Shown: positions 1 to 9,300 of the stretch, one piece after another | How positions within the stretch are numbered: the stretch's first letter is position 1 | Layout of the letters: each line of letters starts with the position of its first letter | IMG/VR virus record: IMGVR_UViG_3300049847_000494 | Span: 1 to 64,000 of that record | Origin: a virus | Length of the DNA stretch: 64,000 nucleotides | Strand: one strand, 5' to 3' | Made by a program: the position numbers and the translations under genes | Notes under the pieces: model-generated | Seen by the model: only the letters and a program-made list of their open reading frames with translations | What the model was told of the DNA's origin: nothing | Database searches by the model: none

Positions 1-936
1 CCTGGAAGCGGTGGTGGTGGTGGTGGTGGTGGCGGTGCTCTTGGTAGTTACAAGTTGGATAATGGCGCAGTTGGTTCTGGTGGTGGTGGCGGTGGTGGAG
101 CAGGCGGCACTGGTTGCGAATCAGTTTTAGTAAACTTAGCTGTAACACCTGGTGCTTTTTATGGTATAACAATAGGAGTTGGTGGTATACCTGGAACTGG
201 CGGGGCTGGTGCTCCTGCTGGATCCGGAGCAGGCGCCAGCCAAAGCGGCACAAATGGCGGGAATGGTGGTAATGGAAGTATATCTTCGTTTGGTACCAGT
301 ACCAAATTTGGTTATAGTACTACAATAGGTGGTTTAGGCGGATCTGGTGGTACGGGTGGAATAACACCAGGACCTAATAGTAGTGGTCCTGGTCCAGGAG
401 GTTCTGGAGGATCAGCAAACTTAAATTACGGCGGTGTTGTGGTTAGTAGTCAAGGTTTGATATTAAAAAATCAAAGTACATCGGGTGGTAATGGTGGCTT
501 TGGTGGAGGTACTGGTAGCACAGCTAGTAGCTGGAATGGTGGTAATGGTGGCACCAGCACGGCTAGTGCCCACAACATTTATGCAAATAGTAGTGTACCT
601 GGCGCTGGTGGTGGTACAGGCACAGCAGGTTTTGTTAATATTCTAGGTGGTACTGGTGGTGGCGGTGCTGGTGGTGCTGGTGGTGTGGGAGATGAAATTT
701 TTAACCTATTTTTAGGTGGTGTTGTTAGTACAGGTGGCGATGGAGGGGCTGGAGGAAATGGTGATGGTTTCAATGGTTCTTCGGGTGTAACAGGTACTAA
801 CGGGCGTGGTGGCGGTGGTGGCGGTGGTGGCGGTGGTCGCGGTGGATTTCATATTGGTGGGCAATCTGCCGCTGGAGCAGGTGCTCCTGGAGGATCAGGA
901 TCTAACGGATTAATCATGCTAATTTGGCAGGTTTAA
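1..936 (+). CDS. Glycine-rich tail-associated protein (5' end cut by window)
   Basis: The reading frame is open from base 1, so the true start lies left of the window; the TTG at 55 is only an internal codon. The visible 311 residues are Gly/Ser/Thr/Ala-rich with long Gly runs. They end in a short hydrophobic beta-strand (GLIMLIWQV), as in phage glycine-rich fibre-tip proteins. The next gene, 3 bases downstream, is a clear relative. Such proteins are known to decorate fibre tips and contact receptors; that role is inferred here. Trinucleotide GGT/GGC tracts near 13-35 and 808-840 could change glycine number in frame by slippage. Confidence 0.8.
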   Translation, partial: PGSGGGGGGGGGALGSYKLDNGAVGSGGGGGGGAGGTGCESVLVNLAVTPGAFYGITIGVGGIPGTGGAGAPAGSGAGASQSGTNGGNGGNGSISSFGTSTKFGYSTTIGGLGGSGGTGGITPGPNSSGPGPGGSGGSANLNYGGVVVSSQGLILKNQSTSGGNGGFGGGTGSTASSWNGGNGGTSTASAHNIYANSSVPGAGGGTGTAGFVNILGGTGGGGAGGAGGVGDEIFNLFLGGVVSTGGDGGAGGNGDGFNGSSGVTGTNGRGGGGGGGGGGRGGFHIGGQSAAGAGAPGGSGSNGLIMLIWQV

Positions 937-939
937 TTT

Positions 940-1869
940 ATGACTATTAAAATATTCACTACTTCTAGTAGTTGGGTATGTCCTGCTGGTATCTCTGTTG
1001 CCTCTATCCACATCAGAGGAGGTGCCGGTGGAGGTGCCGGTGGAGGTGGTGGTGGTAGTGGGTTCTCCTCTTCCCCAGGTGGGGGTGGAGGCGGGGGTAC
1101 AGGAGCTGCTGCAGGTGGCGCTTGTCAATCAGTAAAATTCAGAATAACTGTTATACCAGGATCCACATATACAGTTACTATTGGCGCAGGTGGTTCGGGT
1201 GGTACAGGCGGTTCTGCTGGTACCATTGGTACAGCAGGTAACAATGGTGGAGACTCTGAAGTATTATTAGGGTCCATAGTGATAATTCGTGGTGCTGGTG
1301 GTGCTGGTGGTGGCTTTTCTTATCCAGGTAACTCTGCAACCTCATCGAGCGGAGCATCCAGTGGATCTGCTACTTTAAATAGTGCATCTTCAGGATCCAG
1401 GGAACTTATACAGGGTGTAGCTGGGGTTATAGGTAGCTACGGTAGTGATTTTGATATTGGAAACAGTGCACCACTTAATCCAGTTCAACAAAAGGAAATA
1501 CGTCATGGTACTATAATGCCTTTAGGTGTATCTGGATTACAAGGTTTAAACGTTACTGCTCTAGGTGGTGGTGGTGCTGGTGGTGCTGGTGGTTCATCTG
1601 GTATGGGAGATGAATTTCAGTTTTTTGGTTTAGTATTACCTACAGGTGGTGGTGGTGGATCTGGTGGGTCAGGTAGTAATGCTCACAACGGAACAGCTCT
1701 AATAGCTACTGCAGGTACCGCAGGTACTTCAGGGACAGGAGGGCGCGGTGGTGGCGGTGGTGGCGGTGGTGGTGGTGGTGGTGCCTATGTATCAACAGCC
1801 ACTATCAACGGCGGCTCTGGTGGAGCTGGTGGAGCTGGTAGTAATGGGTTAGTAATAATAGAATACTAG
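940..1869 (+). CDS. Glycine-rich tail fibre-associated protein
   Basis: A 309-residue protein. The N-terminus (W at residue 13, then CPAG, then a beta-strand before the Gly tract) follows the usual plan of phage glycine-rich proteins: a short beta-hairpin, a Gly-rich body, and a C-terminal strand (GLVIIEY). It is paralogous to the preceding gene; both carry a GDE(I/F) segment after a GGAGG-type tract and a near-terminal run of about ten glycines. It starts with ATG 3 bases after the previous stop, so the two are probably co-translated. The inferred role is a fibre-tip or receptor-binding component. No enzymatic motif is seen. Confidence 0.8.
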   Translation: MTIKIFTTSSSWVCPAGISVASIHIRGGAGGGAGGGGGGSGFSSSPGGGGGGGTGAAAGGACQSVKFRITVIPGSTYTVTIGAGGSGGTGGSAGTIGTAGNNGGDSEVLLGSIVIIRGAGGAGGGFSYPGNSATSSSGASSGSATLNSASSGSRELIQGVAGVIGSYGSDFDIGNSAPLNPVQQKEIRHGTIMPLGVSGLQGLNVTALGGGGAGGAGGSSGMGDEFQFFGLVLPTGGGGGSGGSGSNAHNGTALIATAGTAGTSGTGGRGGGGGGGGGGGGAYVSTATINGGSGGAGGAGSNGLVIIEY

Positions 1870-1917
1870 GTGTCAGCATTCAAAGGTTATTTGATCAAAA
1901 GGTTTAGGTAGTTTTAG

Positions 1918-3171
1918 ATGGCTTTTATTCAGAAAATATACGACAACGGATTATCGCAGTTTGTATATTACACAAAAGCCATAGTTACAGCTACACCATT
2001 AACCACAGAAACCACACCAAACCACTCAGGTAGTTTAGACGCATCTACCCATGTTATTATAGGTGAAACAGGGGCTAACTTTTTAGTAAAAGACGAAGGT
2101 AATGACATAACAGTCAATACCAGGTCACTTAACTTCGTCGGCGCAGATATAACAGCTACAGCTAGTTTGGATGCAGTAACAGTAACTGTTGCAGGTTCAG
2201 GTTTAGCAGGTTCACATGCTGGTACCCACATATCTGGCGCGGTTGATCCTATAGATGGTGATAAGTTAGATATTGATTACACTCCAACAGCTTATACCAG
2301 AACGCTAGCTAGCGGTTTTTCAACAGCTACCACCCAACTAACATCTCATTTAAAAGGTATAGATAATTACTTATTAAGTATACCTTATGCCGGTGAAACG
2401 AACACAGCAAGTAACGTTGGTACTGGTACTGGTTGGTGGAAAACTAAGTTAGGTGTAGACCTTCAATTTAAATCAGCTTTAGCTGGTTACGGTCTAACGA
2501 TTACTTCAGGTACTAATGAAAACACTACCGCACTAAAAACTACAGTTACCACACTTACAGATGCTGCCACGATAGCAATAGATGCTGATGCTGGTCCTCA
2601 TTATCAAGTTACAGTAGCTGGTAATAGAATGCTCGGTAACCCCACAAATACAGCCGTAGGGAAAAAGATAGAAATACTTCTTACACAAGATTCTTCTGGT
2701 AATAGAAGACTTAGCTTTGATACTGATTGGATTCCAGTAAGTAAAATTTATCAAGTAGCACTAACGCCCAATACAGTTAGTGTTATTACAGCGATAGCCC
2801 GTGGTGGATCCACTAAGTGGTATTACACAATTGAACATTCTGAAGATACTGAAATAACAGCAACGGCGGTTACTTCTAATCAAAACAGTTGGGCACCTGA
2901 TGGTAAGGGTTTTGCGAATTTAATAAGAGCTTCAAGTGATAATAACACACGCGAGATTAGAGGTATTACCACACCTGTTCAAGGTACGGAAAATACCAGC
3001 TTTACCCTGGTATTAACTGGTAGTTTTTATTTACAGCTTAAGCATGAAAGTGCTTCTGCTGCAACAGCATCAAATAGATTATTATTACCTAACGGTGATC
3101 TAACCCTAGTTCCTAATGATGTTGTTACATTCCAATATGATTTTACTTCATTAAGGTGGCGCATAAAGTAA
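1918..3171 (+). CDS. Tail fibre protein (modular)
   Basis: A 417-residue protein that opens a set of three fibre genes sharing modules. Module A is TASNVGTG...GVDL.FK...AGYG; module B is VTTLTDAATIAIDA...GNR.LGNPTN; module C is the C-terminal IKH/LKHE...A.SNR...RWR segment. It carries one copy each of A (about residues 160-200), B (about 205-275) and C (about 355-417). The pattern of repeated beta-rich modules is typical of trimeric phage fibres. It starts at ATG after an AGGTAG-like ribosome site and is followed 9 bases later by the next fibre gene. Confidence 0.8.
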   Translation: MAFIQKIYDNGLSQFVYYTKAIVTATPLTTETTPNHSGSLDASTHVIIGETGANFLVKDEGNDITVNTRSLNFVGADITATASLDAVTVTVAGSGLAGSHAGTHISGAVDPIDGDKLDIDYTPTAYTRTLASGFSTATTQLTSHLKGIDNYLLSIPYAGETNTASNVGTGTGWWKTKLGVDLQFKSALAGYGLTITSGTNENTTALKTTVTTLTDAATIAIDADAGPHYQVTVAGNRMLGNPTNTAVGKKIEILLTQDSSGNRRLSFDTDWIPVSKIYQVALTPNTVSVITAIARGGSTKWYYTIEHSEDTEITATAVTSNQNSWAPDGKGFANLIRASSDNNTREIRGITTPVQGTENTSFTLVLTGSFYLQLKHESASAATASNRLLLPNGDLTLVPNDVVTFQYDFTSLRWRIK

Positions 3172-3180
3172 GGTGGTAGT

Positions 3181-6100
3181 ATGTCCTTCATTCGTAGATT
3201 TGTCCAGCAAGATCATGATCTAGTTTTAGATACATCAGCTGTTGCAATTGATAACGTATTCAACACGTTTTCAAGTGTAGTTACTGCTGCTAATGCACGT
3301 AACGGTTTAACTAGGGTTAAGCTTACACAAAGTGTAACGGTAAGTAGCGGGTCTTATGACCTATCCAGGATTATCTTTGTAGGCGATTTTGACGTAGTAC
3401 CTGTCCTTACACTAAGTGGTACTACCACTGTTACAGGAAATCCTCCTAGAGAGCTTGTTAACGTTTCATTAGAAAACGGCAAAACTTCCGCATTATGGAC
3501 ACTTACCCTAGCTGCACAGATGACACTACGTGGGTTAGCTGCTATTGGCGGATCCTCAACAAGTCCTCTTATTGAATTAGACGGCAAGAACTTTGATTTA
3601 TATTTTGAAGATGGTGCTAGCTTTGCTACTACACCTTCTGGCTTTGGTGTGGTTAATAACGCTAATGCGACTACTTCAATAGTCTACTTCAAAAACAACA
3701 GCGTGTCAACACCTGATGTTAACGCTATCGCGGTTTCTGGTGCTGGTACCATGGACCTCAGGTACTTCCCTATCTCTGGGAATTTGACACATGTAGAACT
3801 ATCAACATTATTTACCACAGTAAATGCTTCACTATATAAGCAACAAGCTTACACCGTCAGCCCAGCACAGATTACAGCTACAGCAAACAACTATGCAACC
3901 GTTGGATTAGAACACGCTAACGTCTTACGGATTACATCCAATGCCGCTTACGATATTACGGGCTTTGCTGCAACTAACGCCGGTACGGGTTGGTTTAATC
4001 CATATAAACTAGTAGTAAACTCTGGAAGTTTTGCTCTTACAATCAAGCACCAAAATGCTGGATCTACTGCAAGTAACCGATTTATTACCACCAGCGGTTC
4101 TGACCTTGTGCTGTCAGCAAATGGTGGATCAGCTATTATCTATTATGATCCTACTGATTCGCGCTGGCGTGCTTTCAGTGTAAGTATTACTTCTGCAGGT
4201 GAAGTCAATACTGCAAGTAACGTTGGTACCGGTGCTGGTCTTATTTTCAAGCAAAAGACTGGTGTTGACCTAGAGTTTAAGAGGATCGCAGCTGGATATG
4301 CTGTATCAGTAACAAACGGTACCAGCGATGTAACCATTTCTCGTAGTACTGTAGTAACCACCCTTACAGATGGTGCATCGATTGCTGTAGATGCTGACTT
4401 GGGTCCCAACTACATGGTTACCTTAGGTGGTAACCGTACACTAAGTAACCCTACTAACGCGGCTGTGGGTAAAGAGCTATGGATCGCGGTAGCACAAGAT
4501 GGTACTGGTGGTAGGACACTTACTTTTGATACTAACTTTATTTCGGCTGACGGTTATACAACCCTCAATCCAACGGCTTCTGCTGTTAGTATTGTCCATG
4601 CTATAGCGCGGGATTTTGGTGGTGGTGTAAAGTGGTACTACACTGTAACATCAACAAGTGAGACGTTAGGGGAAGTAAATACTGCCAGTAACGTTGGTAC
4701 TGGTGCTACCACATTCAAGCAAAAAACTGGTTTTGACTTAGAGTTTAAGACTTCATTAGCTGGTTATGGTGCAGCGGTTACATCTGGTACGAATGAGAAT
4801 ACTTTTGCAATTAAAACTGCTGTTACTACTCTTACAGATGCAGCTACGATTGCTGTAGACGGTGCAGTAGGACCTAACTACATGGTTACTTTAGGTGGTA
4901 ACCGTACTTTAGGAAATCCTACTAACGCTGCTGTTGGTCAGCATATTGAAATAGTAATCGTTCAAGATGGTACTGGTGGTAGAACATTAGCTTTTGCGTC
5001 TGATTGGATACCTGTAGATGGTACAACTTACCTTAACCCTACAGCAGGAGCACCAAGCTATTTATATGCGGCTGCTCGTGATTTTGGTGGTGGTGTAAAA
5101 TGGTACTTTACACTAAACCATACCTTGGATACAGCTGGTGGTGAGAGTAATACTGCTTCAAACGTTGGAACTGGTACTGGTTTAGTCTTCAAGCAAAAGA
5201 CAAGCGTTGACTTAGAGTTCCGTAGTTTACTTGCTGGTTATGGTATTTCAGTAACCAATAATACCAGTGATATTACATTAGCTCAGAAAACAGCTGTTAC
5301 TACACTTACTGATGGTGCCACTATAGCGATTGATGCTGCTGTTGGTCCTAACTATGAAGTAACTATAGCTGGTAACCGTACTCTTAGCAATCCAACTAAT
5401 GGTGTTGCTGGTCAAATACTAATTATCGGTGTAAAGCAGGACGCTACAGGAAGTAGAACTTTAGCTTTCGATACTGATTTTATTGCATCTGGTCAGTTAT
5501 TCCAAGTAGCTCAAGCAGCAAGCGCGGTTAGCATGGTTGTAGCTGAAGCTCGTAGCTTTGGTGGTACATTAAAGTGGTATTATACAATTCACCATGGTGA
5601 GCCTACTTATCAGATTACACCTTCACAGCTTTTAGCTGTAGCTGCAACTGGTACACTAACATCAACAGCTAACTTTGCTAACGGTGAAACGGTTACCACG
5701 GGTACTAAGACCTATACCTTCCAAACGTCTCTGACTAACGTTGACGGTAACGTACTTATTGGTGGTAGTACAGCGGCTTCTCTATCTAATTTGATAGCAG
5801 CTATTAACTTAGGTGCTGGTTCTGGTACTGTTTATGCTGCAGCTACATCAGCTAACGGGTTCGTATCAGCATCAACAGGTGCTGGTACGAGTATGAACGT
5901 TACGGCTCTTGTAGCAGGTTCAGCGGGTAATACCATAGCTACTACAGAAACTGGGGCGAATGCTTCTTGGGGTGGTTCCACTCTAAGTGGTGGGGCTCAA
6001 AGCACCACAGATTATAATCCTACTAACTTTTCGGCGGCTACCACACTAAGAGTTAGTACTGATACTTCCCATAATCTACTTGGTATGGTTGGTACAGCTG

Positions 6101-6282
6101 CTCAGAGTCGCAAGAAGATTATAAACGTTGGGTCATTTAACTTAGTAATCAAACATCAGGATACAGGAGCTACTGCAGCTAATCGATTTATCTGCCAAGG
6201 TAGCTTAGATGTAACGATGTTACCAGATGATGCTTTAGATTTCGAATATGACAAGACAGCTTCACGCTGGCGTCTAGTCTAA
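3181..6282 (+). CDS. Long tail fibre protein with repeated modules
   Basis: A 1033-residue protein. It contains three A+B module pairs (about residues 340-490, 495-650 and 655-800) and two C modules (about 270-330 and 960-1033, ending in SRWRLV). A region near 810-930 with GTLTS..FANGETVT resembles repeated beta domains of phage adhesins. The ATG is preceded by AGGTGG. The same modules occur in the 417- and 1681-residue neighbours, so these genes appear to evolve by duplication and exchange of modules. The inferred role is host recognition at the distal tail. Confidence 0.82.
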   Translation: MSFIRRFVQQDHDLVLDTSAVAIDNVFNTFSSVVTAANARNGLTRVKLTQSVTVSSGSYDLSRIIFVGDFDVVPVLTLSGTTTVTGNPPRELVNVSLENGKTSALWTLTLAAQMTLRGLAAIGGSSTSPLIELDGKNFDLYFEDGASFATTPSGFGVVNNANATTSIVYFKNNSVSTPDVNAIAVSGAGTMDLRYFPISGNLTHVELSTLFTTVNASLYKQQAYTVSPAQITATANNYATVGLEHANVLRITSNAAYDITGFAATNAGTGWFNPYKLVVNSGSFALTIKHQNAGSTASNRFITTSGSDLVLSANGGSAIIYYDPTDSRWRAFSVSITSAGEVNTASNVGTGAGLIFKQKTGVDLEFKRIAAGYAVSVTNGTSDVTISRSTVVTTLTDGASIAVDADLGPNYMVTLGGNRTLSNPTNAAVGKELWIAVAQDGTGGRTLTFDTNFISADGYTTLNPTASAVSIVHAIARDFGGGVKWYYTVTSTSETLGEVNTASNVGTGATTFKQKTGFDLEFKTSLAGYGAAVTSGTNENTFAIKTAVTTLTDAATIAVDGAVGPNYMVTLGGNRTLGNPTNAAVGQHIEIVIVQDGTGGRTLAFASDWIPVDGTTYLNPTAGAPSYLYAAARDFGGGVKWYFTLNHTLDTAGGESNTASNVGTGTGLVFKQKTSVDLEFRSLLAGYGISVTNNTSDITLAQKTAVTTLTDGATIAIDAAVGPNYEVTIAGNRTLSNPTNGVAGQILIIGVKQDATGSRTLAFDTDFIASGQLFQVAQAASAVSMVVAEARSFGGTLKWYYTIHHGEPTYQITPSQLLAVAATGTLTSTANFANGETVTTGTKTYTFQTSLTNVDGNVLIGGSTAASLSNLIAAINLGAGSGTVYAAATSANGFVSASTGAGTSMNVTALVAGSAGNTIATTETGANASWGGSTLSGGAQSTTDYNPTNFSAATTLRVSTDTSHNLLGMVGTAAQSRKKIINVGSFNLVIKHQDTGATAANRFICQGSLDVTMLPDDALDFEYDKTASRWRLV

Positions 6283-6310
6283 TCACTTCAGTTATTTCAA
6301 GAGGTTTCCT

Positions 6311-9300
6311 ATGAGTTTCATGAGACGCTTTACAGATGCAACGGTTACTACCCTAACTGATGCCTCTACGATAGCTATAGATGTTTCTACCGGACCTAAT
6401 TTTATGGTTACGTTGGGTGGTAATAGGACACTAGGAAACCCTACTAATTCTACAGCTACTAAAGAAATTTGGTTAGCTGTTTCCCAGGATGGAACTGGTG
6501 GGAGAACACTATCTTTTAGTTCTGACTGGGTAGCTGTTGACAGTACTACCACTATTAATACTACAGCTAGTGCTGTTAGCTTAGTCTATGCTATAGCCAG
6601 AGATTTTGGTGGTGGAGTTAAGTGGTACTATACTGTACAGCATGCAGCTGAAACAGGAGGTGTTACTGGTCCTGGTTCTTCAACTAATACTGGTATAGCC
6701 ACATGGAATGGTACAACAGGTACTGTTCTACTTAATAACAATCTGACTATATCAGGACAGACAATATCAGCACCAAATGCTGGAACTGCCTCTGCTATTA
6801 ATATTACTGGAGGTACTTCAACAACATCTGCTAGTGCTGGTGGTACTGTAGCTATTACAGGTGGAACACCAGGTGCAACAGGTATTGGTGGTGCTATTAC
6901 ATTAGCTGGGGGTCAAGGAGGATCAAGCAGCGGCGGAGGTGGATCTGTAACTGTGGCTGCTGGTGATGGTTTTAGTGGAGGCGGTGGTGGAGCTGGTGGC
7001 ACTTTGACGCTTAGAGGAGGAGCTGGTCAGGTAGCTGTTGGTGGCGCCATAACTCTTGAGGGAGGAGCAGCTGTTGGGGCAAACGGAGGTCAGGCTACGG
7101 TTAGGGGTGGTACTGGTAACAGTGGTGGTGGAGTCACTATCAAAGGCAGGGACGCTTCAGGCGGATCTGGTGGATCTGTAGACATAAGTGCAGGCAACGG
7201 AACGACGACTAATAGTGGCGGATTTCTAACCCTGTCTGCAGGTAATGGTGGATCTACTACAGGGCAGGGAGGGTTAGCTTCTCTAACAGGCGGAAACGCT
7301 ACTAATGGTCCAGCTGGAAGTGCAAGCGTAGTAGGAGGGACTAGCACAACAGGTGCTGGCGGGCAGGTAAACATTACAGGCGGCTCGGGGAGCACTGGTG
7401 GTAGCGTAGTTATTTCAACGTCAGTAGGATCTGTAAATATCACACCTGCTTCCAATTTTGGTGTCACTGCTGTTGGAACAGTAAGCATAACTTCGGGTCC
7501 TGGTGCAACTACAACAATAGCTGCTGGCAACCAAAGTTCGTCTGGTTCAGGTGGAGCTATTTCTATTTCAGCAGGTACATCTGGTTCTAGCAGTGGTGAT
7601 GGTGGTAACATTACACTGGTAGGTGGTAACTGTAATAGTGGCAGTGGTGTAGGTGGCACAGTAACAATACGTGGTGGTGATACAAGTACAGGAACTACAG
7701 GAGGGGCTTTATCGTTAACAGGAGGGAACGGGAATGGTAATTTCTCAGGAGGAGTAGTCACACTAACAGGTGGTACTGGTGGAACTGTTGCTAATGGTGG
7801 TGCTATTACATTAGCTGGCGGATTAGGTGGTGGTGGTGGTGGTGGTGGTGGATCAACAACACTACGTGGTGGAAATGCTACAGGTAGTAATGGTGCAGGA
7901 GGTTCTGTAAGCATCACAGGTGGTGCCCCAGTAGGAACGGGTGCCCCTGGCACAGTTACAATTGCGGGTGCTTCTGCTACAGGTGCTACAATTGCTGGTG
8001 CTGCTGTCACTATTAACTCAGGGGCTGGTAACACAAGTGGTGCTGGTGGTCTATTAACAGTACAATCAGGCCAGGGTGGTTCTACAGGAACGGGTGGCGC
8101 TCTTACATTAACAGCAGGTGCAGGTGGATCTACTTCAGGGGCTGGTGGTGCCACTACCATAAAGGGTGGTAATGCTACTACTTCAGGAGCTGGGGGTGTA
8201 TTAAACCTGCAGGGAGGAACGGGTGTTGGTACCAACCAAAATGGTGGTAATATAGTAATAGCTGGTGGTATTTCCACGGGTACTGGGTCTGATGGTTCAC
8301 TATTAATATCAACAACTAATGCTAAAGCCACAAGATTAGCCTTCTTACAAGGATCAACCCCAGTAGGTACTGCAGTTGCAAATACAATATCAGTTTATGC
8401 TCCTTCATCAGTTACAGCTCACAATTTAATACTACCTGGTACACAGGGTGGATCAAATACAGTACTAACTAATAATGGATCAGGTACACTAAGTTGGGGT
8501 ACACCAAGTGGTGTTACTGGTCCTGGTTCTTCAACTAATACTGGTATAGCCACATGGAATGGTACAACAGGTACTGTTCTACTTGATAACAATCTGACTA
8601 TATCAGGACAGACAATAACAGCACCAAATGCAGCCACAGCTTCACAAGTTAATATTACTGGAGGCACTGCTACAACATCAGCAAATAATGGTGGTGCTGT
8701 AAACATTACAGGTGGAACACCCGGATCAACAGGCGCTGCTGGTGGAGCTATAACAATTATAGGTGGCGTTGGTGGGACTACTTCTGGTGCTGGTGGTCAA
8801 GTAACAATAAGGGGAGGAAACTCCACCACTGATGGTAATGGTGGTACACTATTCCTACGTGGTGGAACTGGAGCTGGAGCCACCACAGGTAATGCTGGTA
8901 ATATATTCATCAATACTATTGATGGAACTTCTCCACTGGTTCTTTCTGGTCCTCTTGGATTAGCTTCATCTGTGGCTATATTTGGTGGTACTGCTGGGTC
9001 TACTGGTGGTAATGGTGGTACTGCATTAATTCAAGGTGGTGGTGGTAGCGCTAGTGGTGGTGTTGGTGGTGATGTAACCTTACGTGGTGGTGATGGAGTA
9101 AGCGCATCTGGTGGAGTGCTAAATCTACAGGGTGGCACTGCTGGTAGTGGCAGTCAGCAGGGTGGCAGCATATTTATTAATACCACTAATGGAAGTTCAT
9201 CATTAGTTCTTTCTACAGGAGCAGCAGCTGGATCTTCTGTAGCTATATTTGGTGGTGGTGGTGGTCCTACAGGAACTGGTGGTACTGCACGTTTTCAAGG

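Noticed and set aside
7090-8331. 413-residue antisense ORF, Pro-rich
   Set aside because: It is the mirror of GGT/GGA-rich codons of the 1681-residue fibre gene; no ribosome site, and the same artefact recurs at several places in that gene.
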